NCBI GenBank assembly: GCA_046328035.1 | Contig: JAXLXI010000016.1 | Coordinates: forward strand, 1-64,000 | From: JBGASG01 sp046328035 | GTDB taxonomy: Bacteria > Cyanobacteriota > Vampirovibrionia > Obscuribacterales > Obscuribacteraceae | Length of the DNA: 64,000 bases | Reading direction: 5' to 3' | In this document: one piece after another, positions 8,103 to 15,904 of the stretch | Layout: each line of letters begins with the position of its first letter | How positions within the stretch are numbered: the first letter of the stretch is position 1 | The notes under the pieces: model-generated | Database searches by the model: none | Seen by the model: only the letters and a program-made list of their open reading frames with translations | Told to the model about the DNA's origin: nothing | Made by a program: the position numbers and the translations under genes

Positions 8103-9284
8103 ATGACGTTAGCTGACCGCCTTCAGGAGTGTAGGAATGAGTTGGGTTGGACGCAGGCGCAGGTCGCTGCGGCTCTGAAAACGCCACGCGAGTTGGTCAC
8201 GATGTGGGAAAGTGGGTCTCGAAGTCCCAGTCTCAAGCAATTGGAAGAACTGGCAACTCTCTACCGCGCAGACGTCACGTACCTGCTCGGAGAGGCTGAT
8301 ACCAAGAGCACCCAAAACGACAGGCAATTGCTTTACAGAGGATTGGAGCACGACCAGCCACTGGTTAGGGTCGAAATTGAGAGGTGGCTGCAATTTCTAG
8401 ACGAATGGGCTGACCTGATTCGCGATGAGCCCGACTTCAAACGAGCGCGAGTCTTCAAGGAAGTCGACGAAGGTCCGACGTTCACCGATACGCGTAAAGC
8501 CGCGACCAAGGCTCGCAGGCTCCGGGACAGTCTAAACCTGGGTAACTATGCTTTACCGGACTTGTTCATTCTTCTCGACGAGCAAAATGTCATTGTCTGC
8601 GAGGCAAAGCTCGGCACCATAGGTGATGGCTCTCAAAATATATCTGGGGTTTACTTCAATCATTCGGTATTGGGTCCGTGCATATTGGTGAATTCGGATA
8701 TGTCGAGAGGGAGGCAGACGTTTACACTCGCCCACGAACTGGCTCATGCCATCTTTCACTACGGCATCTCCTCAGGAATCATAAGCAGGCAAGGAGGCAG
8801 CGAATCATACGAGTTTTTTGCCAACGCTTTCGCGAGTCACCTGCTGGTTCCTTCGACTGGACTAAAGGACTCAATCCACGACGCAGGATGGAAGAGTCTA
8901 GACCCAGAGAAAGTAATAGTCCTCGCGCACTCATTCAGGGTTAGTTATGCGTTCATGCTCCTTCGACTCGAAAAGGATGGGCACATCAGTTCAAGCCAAA
9001 AAGAAGAATGGCAGAAGTTGAGCCCCAGTTCTTTGGCTAGGAGAGCAGGGCTAGACAACGTAGAATTCTTCCAGTCTCGAGAGCGAGCGGACCCTTCCAT
9101 CAATAGATATCCGTCTTCTGTTCTGCGCAAAGTCAAACAGTTTATCGATCGAGGTGAATTGACCGAAGCGCAAGTAGCTGATCTTCTAGATGTCGATTTA
9201 ATGACCGTCCGGCAGGAATTTCTTGCACCACCAGACGAAGCCAAGGCGCGCGAAAAGGCAGAGGTTGAGGAATTTGCTTTTTAG
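8103..9284 (+). CDS. XRE-HTH / ImmA-IrrE family metallopeptidase
   Basis: A 393-aa protein with an N-terminal XRE helix-turn-helix (about 1-60, LGWTQAQVAAALKTPRELVTMW) and a central zinc peptidase domain of the ImmA/IrrE (COG2856) family. The zinc motif is HELAHAIFHY (HExxH), followed by ESYEFFANAFASHLLVP, whose Glu is the usual third ligand. The C-terminal region (about 300-393) is helical and may be a further DNA-binding or partner-binding part. Such proteins cleave repressors in mobile elements or stress responses, or act as antitoxin-like regulators. GGGAG lies nine bases before the ATG. The next gene starts 14 bp downstream, so they form one operon and probably one system. Confidence 0.88.
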   Translation: MTLADRLQECRNELGWTQAQVAAALKTPRELVTMWESGSRSPSLKQLEELATLYRADVTYLLGEADTKSTQNDRQLLYRGLEHDQPLVRVEIERWLQFLDEWADLIRDEPDFKRARVFKEVDEGPTFTDTRKAATKARRLRDSLNLGNYALPDLFILLDEQNVIVCEAKLGTIGDGSQNISGVYFNHSVLGPCILVNSDMSRGRQTFTLAHELAHAIFHYGISSGIISRQGGSESYEFFANAFASHLLVPSTGLKDSIHDAGWKSLDPEKVIVLAHSFRVSYAFMLLRLEKDGHISSSQKEEWQKLSPSSLARRAGLDNVEFFQSRERADPSINRYPSSVLRKVKQFIDRGELTEAQVADLLDVDLMTVRQEFLAPPDEAKAREKAEVEEFAF

Positions 9285-9298
9285 CAGAGGAGCGACAG

Positions 9299-9988
9299 TT
9301 GAGTATTGCTGCTGCACTTCTTCGACCATGCTTGGTTGACACAAGCCTGCTTACAAATTTCTTGTATAGCGGCCATATCTCACTGCTCAGAGAACTTGTT
9401 GGACAGCCACTGTGCATCACTCCTTCAATTCTAGATCCGTCCGAGATTCCGTTCGTTTCTGCCGGCAGCATAACCTTCACTTCGGAAGTTTTTCGGCCAC
9501 TTTCAGCAACCAAGGAAAAACAAGAACGGTATAAAGACATCCTCCCTCACATATCAAGCTTCGCTAGACAGGAAGGTGCTCTATGGACGAAAGTTGATCT
9601 TTCTTCGTCTGAGCTGGCTCTAGCACTCTCCTTTAGAGATAGAGCGATCTGGGATAGCTGTCCTGCTGGCACGCGCAAGCGCAAGCGCGGATTGGGAGCT
9701 GGAGAAGCAGAAGTGGTGGCTGTGACCGTTTCCCGGAAGTGGACAGCCTTACTCGATGATCAGGCCGCTGTTGATTTGCTGCGCGGACTATGGCGCGAAG
9801 CGCCAATTCTCAGGACTTGTGCTCTTATTGTTCACGCGGTGATTAGCGGACTGATTGACTGCAAGTCAGCTGAACGGTTGTTCAACGAAAACATTTGCAA
9901 AGACCTGCTGTTCAACTGCATCAATCCGGACACCGGGAACACGCTCAGGCTGAAGTGCGATCCGCCCAGGTGTGAGTGGTTGCCATAA
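9299..9988 (+). CDS. PIN-like (DUF4411-type) putative ribonuclease toxin
   Basis: The protein has PIN-domain features: an early Asp in CLVDTSLLTNFLYSG, a central acidic motif in GLGAGEAEVVAVTVSR, and a late LLDDQAA strand-turn. These are the places where PIN nucleases put their metal-binding acids. At 229 aa it is longer than a typical PIN toxin; the last 70 residues are unassigned. The start is a TTG at 9299 with AGAGGAG just upstream. Only 14 bp separate it from the XRE-ImmA/IrrE gene. PIN-like proteins next to ImmA/IrrE proteins are a recurrent toxin-antitoxin-like pairing. I infer an RNA-cleaving toxin controlled by its neighbour; activity is not shown by sequence alone. Confidence 0.7.
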   Translation: MSIAAALLRPCLVDTSLLTNFLYSGHISLLRELVGQPLCITPSILDPSEIPFVSAGSITFTSEVFRPLSATKEKQERYKDILPHISSFARQEGALWTKVDLSSSELALALSFRDRAIWDSCPAGTRKRKRGLGAGEAEVVAVTVSRKWTALLDDQAAVDLLRGLWREAPILRTCALIVHAVISGLIDCKSAERLFNENICKDLLFNCINPDTGNTLRLKCDPPRCEWLP

Positions 9989-10082
9989 GCCCGCCCGCGC
10001 TCAACTTACTACTGATGCGCTTGCTTACCATAAGGTCGCCGCCTTAAGCTAATGATCTCCTCTGCTCACGACTTGATTCGTC

Positions 10083-10667
10083 ATGCGGAAATCAGTAGTC
10101 ATAATCGACAACTTTTATGATGATCCGGACTCTGTCAGGCAGTACGCTTTGAGCCTGAAATATTACTATCCCTACGAATCTGACGAAGCTGTTAAAGCGG
10201 GCACCAAAAAATTCAGTTGGATGGCATCGTGGTTCAAGGAATACGATGAATGCCCATTCAAGTCCTCACGCGCGGTGATTGCGGCACTTGAAGAAGCGAC
10301 GAATGAAACCATCGATATCGATCATTGGAAACGCAGTTTCCCAATAACTCCAGAGGGCAAGCCATCTCCTCACTGCACGCACGCGGTGCGCAGTTGCGTG
10401 TGGAACTGCGCCTTCCATTTCAAAACTGATAGCGGGCAGGAACTGGGCAGCGGTGTCCATAACCACGCAACCGATCAATGGAACGGGGTCGGCGTAGATG
10501 GTTGGGCGGGGATTATCTATTTGGCACCGGATGCTCCGCTCGTCGGCGGGCCGAAATTATGGCGAAACAAGGATGCAACGCACCAGTTTGATTGGATGAC
10601 ACCAAAAGAGAATTGGGAGCAGATAGACGTTTTTCTTCCGAACCCTGACGAGAGTCAAGCATCCTAA
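10083..10667 (+). CDS. Putative 2OG-Fe(II) oxygenase-like protein (DUF6445-like)
   Basis: A 194-aa soluble protein. It begins VVIIDNFYDDPDSVRQYAL, a phrase typical of oxygenase-like proteins of the DUF6445 kind, and later has SGVHNHATDQWNGVGVDGWAG followed by IIYLAPDAP and GG, where such double-stranded beta-helix enzymes place HxD iron ligands and the beta turn. The HNHATD segment could supply His and Asp ligands; a distal His is in THQFDWM. Function and substrate are unknown. It stands alone, with about 95 bp on each side. Confidence 0.6.
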   Translation: MRKSVVIIDNFYDDPDSVRQYALSLKYYYPYESDEAVKAGTKKFSWMASWFKEYDECPFKSSRAVIAALEEATNETIDIDHWKRSFPITPEGKPSPHCTHAVRSCVWNCAFHFKTDSGQELGSGVHNHATDQWNGVGVDGWAGIIYLAPDAPLVGGPKLWRNKDATHQFDWMTPKENWEQIDVFLPNPDESQAS

Positions 10668-10773
10668 AGCTTGAAGTTCAAAACAACGGACTCCACACTT
10701 TAGTCACACTTTATCCACAACACCTCCACGCGGCGGAAGTACACTGCGCGAAACCGCAATGCGAGGTTTGGAG

Positions 10774-11589
10774 ATGGACCTACACGAGTACTCTGATGTC
10801 GAGGATTCTTCCTCCGCTCCGGCATGGTTGTGCACGGATTGTCTGGGGCAGGCGGCTTCATCCGGGTCTTGCCTGATTGACTTTTGCGCAGAGGCACTGT
10901 TCATTGCGGGTCAGGTGGTGCTGTTTCTGCTAAGTGGTGCCGCTGTTTTTGCGGCTGGCATCTGCTACTTCATCGTGTGCGCCACGTCGTCACGATCGGC
11001 AGTTTCACCACGTGCACGCAAACAAGCCGAAGAGGCGCTTGCGGCGCGCAGGGCCGAAGACGCACGGGAGCAACAGGAACTCGACGAGTTAATTGCCGAG
11101 AGAGAGCGAGAGTATGAAGAAGCGGTTCGTCAGAATGCACTCCGAGCCGCGGCTGCAAATCAAGCGCTCGGCAATTATGCGCTGAGTTCCGTAAGCGAGA
11201 AGGCGGAAGACCAATATCTGGTCGCGCGAATCAATGGGCACAATTATGAGAGGCAGCAACAGATTGGGGATCCCATTGATGTATTGCTCAAGCAGCGAAG
11301 AGCACTCGACGACCTAATTAGCCATCGCAACCACGTGCGTGCGACATCAGAATCACGCGAAGCCAAGCGCAAGTCGATTCACAATCTAACATTGGACATC
11401 TCCGATCTGGATGCCGCGATCAGACGCAAGTGGGACGACCTGAGGCATATTCCGCCTGACGACCAGGGGCGATTGCAACGGGAGCTTGGTGACATCGAGT
11501 CCGATCAGAAACGGCTTCAGCATCAGCTTGCACTTGCAGAGGCAGAACTTCAGCAACTCGAAGCGGACATGTTCGGAGTGCAGTTGTAA
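10774..11589 (+). CDS. Single-pass membrane protein with long coiled coil
   Basis: The protein has a short acidic and Cys-containing N-terminus, one strong membrane segment (about 40-70, FIAGQVVLFLLSGAAVFAAG) and a long Glu/Arg/Ala-rich cytosolic coiled coil to the end (QAEEALAARRAEDAREQQEL and further heptads). I prefer the ATG at 10774, preceded by GAGG, over one five codons earlier. No known family is recognised. The shape suits a membrane-anchored scaffold or sensor. It stands in the island between an oxygenase-like gene and a large HTH protein. Confidence 0.65.
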   Translation: MDLHEYSDVEDSSSAPAWLCTDCLGQAASSGSCLIDFCAEALFIAGQVVLFLLSGAAVFAAGICYFIVCATSSRSAVSPRARKQAEEALAARRAEDAREQQELDELIAEREREYEEAVRQNALRAAAANQALGNYALSSVSEKAEDQYLVARINGHNYERQQQIGDPIDVLLKQRRALDDLISHRNHVRATSESREAKRKSIHNLTLDISDLDAAIRRKWDDLRHIPPDDQGRLQRELGDIESDQKRLQHQLALAEAELQQLEADMFGVQL

Positions 11590-11603
11590 ACCGCGCCACA
11601 AGC

Positions 11604-11648
11604 AACCGGACGTTGAAACAATTAACGCGCTGGACTAAAAGTCCGGTT
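11604..11648. repeat. Inverted repeat after the coiled-coil gene
   Basis: AACCGGAC (11604-11611) is matched by its reverse complement GTCCGGTT (11641-11648). A smaller hairpin (GGACT, AAA, AGTCC) overlaps the right arm. It could end the upstream transcript; no U-tract follows. Confidence 0.35.
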
Positions 11649-11700
11649 ACTGATAGGATGTAGAGGAAAGCTCAGTGCCCAAGCTTGAGACCTTCAGATC

Positions 11701-12906
11701 ATGCAAGAGCTTAAAGAGAAAGCAATAGTCTCCATAGACCCAGAATTTGAGCCACGCATACCGCCCGATGGATTTGGCATACAGGCTTACATCAATCCAG
11801 ACGATCACCGCGTGGTTGATATTTTCGTTGCCGTGGCCGCGAGTGCCCTGGCCGATCACGCAGAGGCAATTCGAGTTGCTGTAAACGCAAAGCAATTCCG
11901 CATTCTATTTCTGAGGGAAGATCTGCCTTTAGAGTGGCTCCCCGAACAGATATTGAAAGCCGGACTTCCAATGACGAGGTTGTTGCCAAAGCTTTTGTTG
12001 TATTCAAATTGGAAAGTTCCAGAGAGAGTCATCAAAGCTTGGGCAGATGACTCTCAGCAAGTACTAATTGCTGATGCCATTGCCGGCAAAGAGACACTCA
12101 CCGTTCGCAACTGCGCTCTTGAAACAATCGAACTATCGTTTGCCGACACTCCAGTGCTTAGCAAGATTGAGAAAGACGACCGGACCAAATTTGAGATAGA
12201 CGATGTGGGTAGCTTCATCAGTTGGCCTGCATATGACATTGACCTGGATTTCGATTCATTCCGCTACTTCACAGATCCTGAGTGGAGAAAGAAGTGCGAC
12301 TCCGAGCAAGTGCTTTCACAGCAAGGTTTTGGGTACGCCGTGAAAGGAGTCAGAGAATTGAACAACCTAACGCAAATAGACATAGAATCACGAACCGGAA
12401 TTTCAGAGCGGCAGTTAAGACGATACGAAACCGAGGGAATCAGACCGCGCGTGTCGTCGCTTGAAAAACTCGCACAGGCTCACGGCATGGAGCTCAATGC
12501 GTATCTTGAGGAACTTGCTTCGGTCCTCAACGGACCAATTGCCGTAATTATTCCCTGTGACACCACTGACCAGCAGACACGCATGGCTGCCCGGTTTGCC
12601 AAAAACTTTACTTGGTTGGCGACTGAGCAGGGGCGTCCGCTCCCGTTGTACCGCCGCAAAGGCAGTAAGGACTATGACATCTGGACTCACGATCGCCGCC
12701 CGGATGCTGATCAATCGATGGATCAGCTCGCCCTAGCGCTTCGCGTTGAATCACCAGAAGATTTCCAGGCGATTAGGAAGTTTTGCCGCTCCAACAAAAT
12801 CACTCAAGATACGGCACTGGGAATGGATCGGTGGCCCAGCGTAGCCTACGTTCCAGCAGCAACTGATTATGTCCTAGACAAGCTCACCAAGCGATCTGCT
12901 CAGTGA
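11701..12906 (+). CDS. DUF2442-like / XRE regulator with unknown N- and C-terminal regions
   Basis: A 401-aa protein in four parts. Residues 1-125 are unrecognised. About 130-195 resemble DUF2442 (ETIELSFADTP followed by FEIDDVGSFISWP and YDIDLDFDSF). About 212-275 form an XRE-type HTH (LNNLTQIDIESRTGISERQL). Residues 280-401 are unrecognised (for example RPLPLYRRKGSKDYDIW). DUF2442-XRE fusions are usually small antitoxins of type II toxin-antitoxin pairs, about 150 aa. Here the pair is embedded in a much larger protein, so it may combine regulator and effector. No toxin-sized partner lies beside it. The ribosome site is weak and the start less certain. Confidence 0.6.
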   Translation: MQELKEKAIVSIDPEFEPRIPPDGFGIQAYINPDDHRVVDIFVAVAASALADHAEAIRVAVNAKQFRILFLREDLPLEWLPEQILKAGLPMTRLLPKLLLYSNWKVPERVIKAWADDSQQVLIADAIAGKETLTVRNCALETIELSFADTPVLSKIEKDDRTKFEIDDVGSFISWPAYDIDLDFDSFRYFTDPEWRKKCDSEQVLSQQGFGYAVKGVRELNNLTQIDIESRTGISERQLRRYETEGIRPRVSSLEKLAQAHGMELNAYLEELASVLNGPIAVIIPCDTTDQQTRMAARFAKNFTWLATEQGRPLPLYRRKGSKDYDIWTHDRRPDADQSMDQLALALRVESPEDFQAIRKFCRSNKITQDTALGMDRWPSVAYVPAATDYVLDKLTKRSAQ

Positions 12907-13135
12907 CGATACGCAGGTCAAAATAATTGTCCCTGGTCACTCTTAGCCGCCTTAGTGTGAACCTGTAGTCTCGCTCTTCCATGAAATCCATCGTAGAAGC
13001 TGTGGCTGCAATATATGTGCAGTGCACACGACGCTTCTTGTCACACGATGGAACGCAGGCTACAATGCGGGTAGCGCCGATTTGAGTTTACTCAGCTTGC
13101 GGGCGCTTATAAATTCAGCTAAAGCGAGGTTGGCA

Positions 13136-13663
13136 ATGAATGATGACGATGCTGTTCTGTTTTTTCAGGACATCGACTTATTTATCGAGCATGCGGACGA
13201 GATAATTGAGCGTGCCGAATATTTCCACTGTCCGCTTGCGTTCGCGTATTGCGGATGGCCGTATGTTGGTGGCGGCGGTCCCCTAGCAATTGGGCATTTG
13301 CTCATCGGCTGGCGGGAAGGCTATTTGATCGACGAATGTTCTAGATGTGGCGATGCGTTATTGATATTCAGGTTCGCGGGCTCACCGCTAAGTGGTGGCA
13401 ACTGGCACCGCGGATTTTGTCGCTCCTGTGCCAGGACCGATCGAGGCTCCGCACCGCTCTTCGGTCCGCGATTCCGCGCTATGTATGATCTGACTTCGCG
13501 ACACACCAACGAAATCAAAGAGTGGCACGAAGTTGATGCTGAGTGCTTTAGCTGGGGCGGAAGCGGACTTCAGCCTTGTCGCCGGAAGATTCAAACAAAA
13601 CGGCGGCTCGTAGAACCAGTAAGCCTCGACGAGTTGATCGCAAAACTACGTTCCGGTGGATGA
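13136..13663 (+). CDS. Hypothetical protein with zinc-ribbon-like cysteines
   Basis: A 175-aa protein. A probable zinc site is formed by ECSRCG (about 84-89) and FCRSCA 30 residues later. It ends with a short helical segment (SLDELIAKL). I start at the ATG at 13136 (MNDDDAVLFFQ) because GCGAGG stands seven bases upstream; an open frame back to a GTG at 13022 would add 38 residues without a ribosome site. The family is not recognised. Its last 18 bases overlap the opposing small gene. No signal peptide is seen. Confidence 0.6.
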   Translation: MNDDDAVLFFQDIDLFIEHADEIIERAEYFHCPLAFAYCGWPYVGGGGPLAIGHLLIGWREGYLIDECSRCGDALLIFRFAGSPLSGGNWHRGFCRSCARTDRGSAPLFGPRFRAMYDLTSRHTNEIKEWHEVDAECFSWGGSGLQPCRRKIQTKRRLVEPVSLDELIAKLRSGG

Positions 13664-13918
13664 GCGAAGTATCGCATCCAGGTGGATGGCCGCATTGTTG
13701 AAACGCTTCACGTCACGCGCCGCTACGATCGCTTGCTTCAGTGCTTCAACTTCGCAGCTTTTGCGGTCTCGCTCAAAGTCCTCAAGCCGAGAATTGCACG
13801 CAAACTCCAAAGCGGCTTCGATGGCTTCGACTTGTTCCAGCGTCAGTTGCACCGAAACCGTGACGGACGCGGCTGCCCTGGAAGGGCGCTCATTATTAGT
13901 AATCAGTTTCAGCATCAT
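13646..13918 (-). CDS. Small helical protein
   Basis: A 90-aa, mostly helical protein (LTLEQVEAIEAALEFACNSR and following). GAGGAG precedes two adjacent ATG codons, supporting the start. It shows no known domain, signal peptide or membrane segment. It is divergent from the truncated WYL-like regulator, and the paired CTGCAG motif lies 47 bp upstream of its start, at a similar distance as in front of the nuclease-helicase gene. It may therefore be part of the same regulon. Size and context would suit an antitoxin or accessory factor, but no function can be assigned. Confidence 0.6.
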   Translation of the reverse strand: MMLKLITNNERPSRAAASVTVSVQLTLEQVEAIEAALEFACNSRLEDFERDRKSCEVEALKQAIVAARDVKRFNNAAIHLDAILRSSTGT

Positions 13919-13964
13919 GACTCCTCAGACCTCCCCAATTGCTCGATTCATCGATTATGAACAC

Positions 13965-14050
13965 CGAGGCTGCAGCATGTCTGCAGTCTCTTCGGGATGC
14001 CAGGTGTTGCCCTGAAACCGGGGACGTACAGACTGCAGTTATGTTGCAGT
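13965..14050. promoter_or_regulatory. CTGCAG cluster in divergent promoter
   Basis: Four CTGCAG-like half sites lie here: 13970-13975, 13981-13986, 14033-14038 and TTGCAG at 14044-14049. CTGCAGTCT (13981-13989) and AGACTGCAG (14030-14038) are exact inverted arms. ACTGCA and TGCAGT (14032-14050) form another inverted pair. The first two hexamers lie in a 22-bp block almost identical to 7544-7565. The position between two divergent genes, one an HTH regulator, suggests an autoregulatory operator. Confidence 0.55.
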
Positions 14051-14093
14051 GCCAGCTTTTATGCTACTGGTGGCAACTCTCAGGGAATCACCA

Positions 14094-14702
14094 ATGTCCA
14101 GCCGCCTCGAGCGACTTATATTGTTAGACCAGGAGTTGCGACGCGGACTCTATCCCAGCGTGGAGCGACTGTGCCGGTTGCTCGAGGTGCAGCCGCGAAC
14201 GCTGTTTCAGGACCTCAAAGACCTGCGCGAGCGCCTGGGGCTAGACATCGTATTCGATCGCACTCGGGGCGGATACTACAACGCAAGTCCAGAGAAGACG
14301 CTTCCAACCTTTTCTCTGACGGACCAGGAACTCTTCTCCGTCATCCTCGGAGCATTGCTGATCCACGCCGATTTCGATCGATATGGTCAGAACGTGATCA
14401 ACAGTGCACTTCTCAAACTTTGCGCGGCATCGACCGCAGAATTTGCGACCGCACCGGATCTGCTCGTTGACCGCATTTCGAGTTCGCCGCCAGTGGTGCG
14501 CGGCGCTTCTAATCTGCAAGAACTCTACAAACTGTTTGTTGCAGCGTGCACCAATCGACAAATGGCAGTCACCATGGGCGGTGAAATGTTTACACCACGA
14601 CGCTTATCGAGGAATGCAGATTCCTCCTGGACTGTCTTAGCCATCAACCAGGATGGCATCGAATTGTCTATTCCTATTCGTCCGCCGGAAGCTCTATCTT
14701 GA
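14094..14702 (+). CDS. Short HTH / degenerate WYL-type transcriptional regulator
   Basis: The first 70 residues form an HTH like that of WYL-domain regulators (ERLILLDQELRRGLYPSVER and LQDLKDLRERLGLDIVFDR), and GGYYNASPEKTLPTFSLTDQE continues the family pattern. The usual WYL sensor is only partly present: LYKLFVAACTNRQMAVTM to about residue 200 resembles its first strands, then the protein stops. At 202 aa it is well short of the roughly 320-aa norm. The ATG at 14094 is chosen because family similarity starts there and CAGGGA lies upstream. WYL regulators such as CapW/BrxR often repress defence operons. Its last 29 bp overlap the opposing full-length WYL gene. Confidence 0.7.
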   Translation: MSSRLERLILLDQELRRGLYPSVERLCRLLEVQPRTLFQDLKDLRERLGLDIVFDRTRGGYYNASPEKTLPTFSLTDQELFSVILGALLIHADFDRYGQNVINSALLKLCAASTAEFATAPDLLVDRISSSPPVVRGASNLQELYKLFVAACTNRQMAVTMGGEMFTPRRLSRNADSSWTVLAINQDGIELSIPIRPPEALS

Positions 14703-15813
14703 GCTGCTTCACTGGCTGCGCATTCGCTTGAAGTGTAGCTTCCAAATCGATTTCAAGCTGTTGCCGTACACCAGTTTTCGCGCGCTTCGCACCCTTGGCG
14801 GCGGCTTTCGGTTTCGCTGCCGACGCAGGCTTCATTTCGACAACCGCAGCGCCCTCGCGGTAGTTGTTAGCTGCCGCGGTAAGCTCGCCGCGCAAGCGGT
14901 TTCTCAAAACTTCCGGTTCGAGAACTATAGCCTCCGCGCCATAAGGCAGCACCCAGCGCTTGACCTCATCAAGATTTTGCGCGACGAAAGACATGGTGCA
15001 TCCGCCGTCCTCATGCTCATCGATCTGCTGCGATGGATGCCATGTCCGCTCGCGAACATAGCGCGCCGCAGACGGACTAAAACTAATGCGCACCTGATGC
15101 TCGCCGTCTCCGTGCTCAAGCTGGAACGCCGATTTCAACCACTCATCAATTTGTAGTGATTCCTCCGCGGGATACTCGACATCGGTTAAGTTGTGTTTCT
15201 CAATGCGATGCAGCGCGAAGTGCCGCAGTGCCTGGCGCGTTTCGCAATATGCCACCAGATACCACAGACCGCGATTTTCGATGATGCGATAGGGATGAAC
15301 GGCGCGTTCAGTTCGCTCGCCTTTGCTCGCGGAAGTATATGCGAGTTCGACGATTAGCTGTCGATTGCACGCTTCGGTCAGGTCGAGCAGGAGTTTCCGA
15401 CTGATCGGAATAACTCCCTGTGTGCGGAACTGCACCATGCTCTGCACTTGTCCAAAGTCCACCTGAACTTTATCGGTAAGTCGCTCGGCGATTTTCTCGA
15501 TGGCTGCGCGAAGTACGCCCTCGAATGATGTTCCAGCGTATTGAGCCAGCATCTCCTTGCCGAGAATCAGAGCAAACACCTCACCCTCGTCAAGGTCGAG
15601 TGGTGGCATCTGCCAATTCGGATCACCGTTGAAGTAGCCGCCGCGGTCGCGATCGAACTGTACGTCCATGCGCATGCGGTCTTTGAGATAGGTGAGGTCG
15701 TCGTGCACCGTGCGCTCGGACACCTCAAACATCTCCCGGAACCGCTTCACGCTCGGGTAGCTGCCAGACTTAATTTCGTCGGCCATACTGAAAATCCGCT
15801 CTGCGCGCGACAT
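14674..15813 (-). CDS. WYL-domain transcriptional regulator
   Basis: A 379-aa regulator. The N-terminal HTH (about 1-65) includes SYPSVKRFREMFEVSERTVH, followed by a linker and a WYL domain (about 150-230) with VHPYRIIENRGLWYLVAYCE. A WCX-like C-terminal domain follows (RISFSPSAARYVRERTWHPS, then VLPYGAEAIVLEP). The last 60 residues are an Ala/Lys-rich tail not typical of the family. The ATG at 15813 (MSRAERIFS) is preceded by GGAG; an earlier frame to 15876 adds 21 unrelated residues. WYL domains sense nucleic acid or nucleotide ligands. Its upstream region has AT-rich palindromic segments (GAATATATACCGC, ACCATATATACG) that may hold its promoter. Confidence 0.85.
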   Translation of the reverse strand: MSRAERIFSMADEIKSGSYPSVKRFREMFEVSERTVHDDLTYLKDRMRMDVQFDRDRGGYFNGDPNWQMPPLDLDEGEVFALILGKEMLAQYAGTSFEGVLRAAIEKIAERLTDKVQVDFGQVQSMVQFRTQGVIPISRKLLLDLTEACNRQLIVELAYTSASKGERTERAVHPYRIIENRGLWYLVAYCETRQALRHFALHRIEKHNLTDVEYPAEESLQIDEWLKSAFQLEHGDGEHQVRISFSPSAARYVRERTWHPSQQIDEHEDGGCTMSFVAQNLDEVKRWVLPYGAEAIVLEPEVLRNRLRGELTAAANNYREGAAVVEMKPASAAKPKAAAKGAKRAKTGVRQQLEIDLEATLQANAQPVKQLKIELPADE

Positions 15814-15904
15814 ATCGACTCCGTACCTCCAACCGATACGGAATATATACCGCATAACCGATCCTGCGCGAACCATATATACGTATTGCCCGTATGGCTC
15901 AAGA

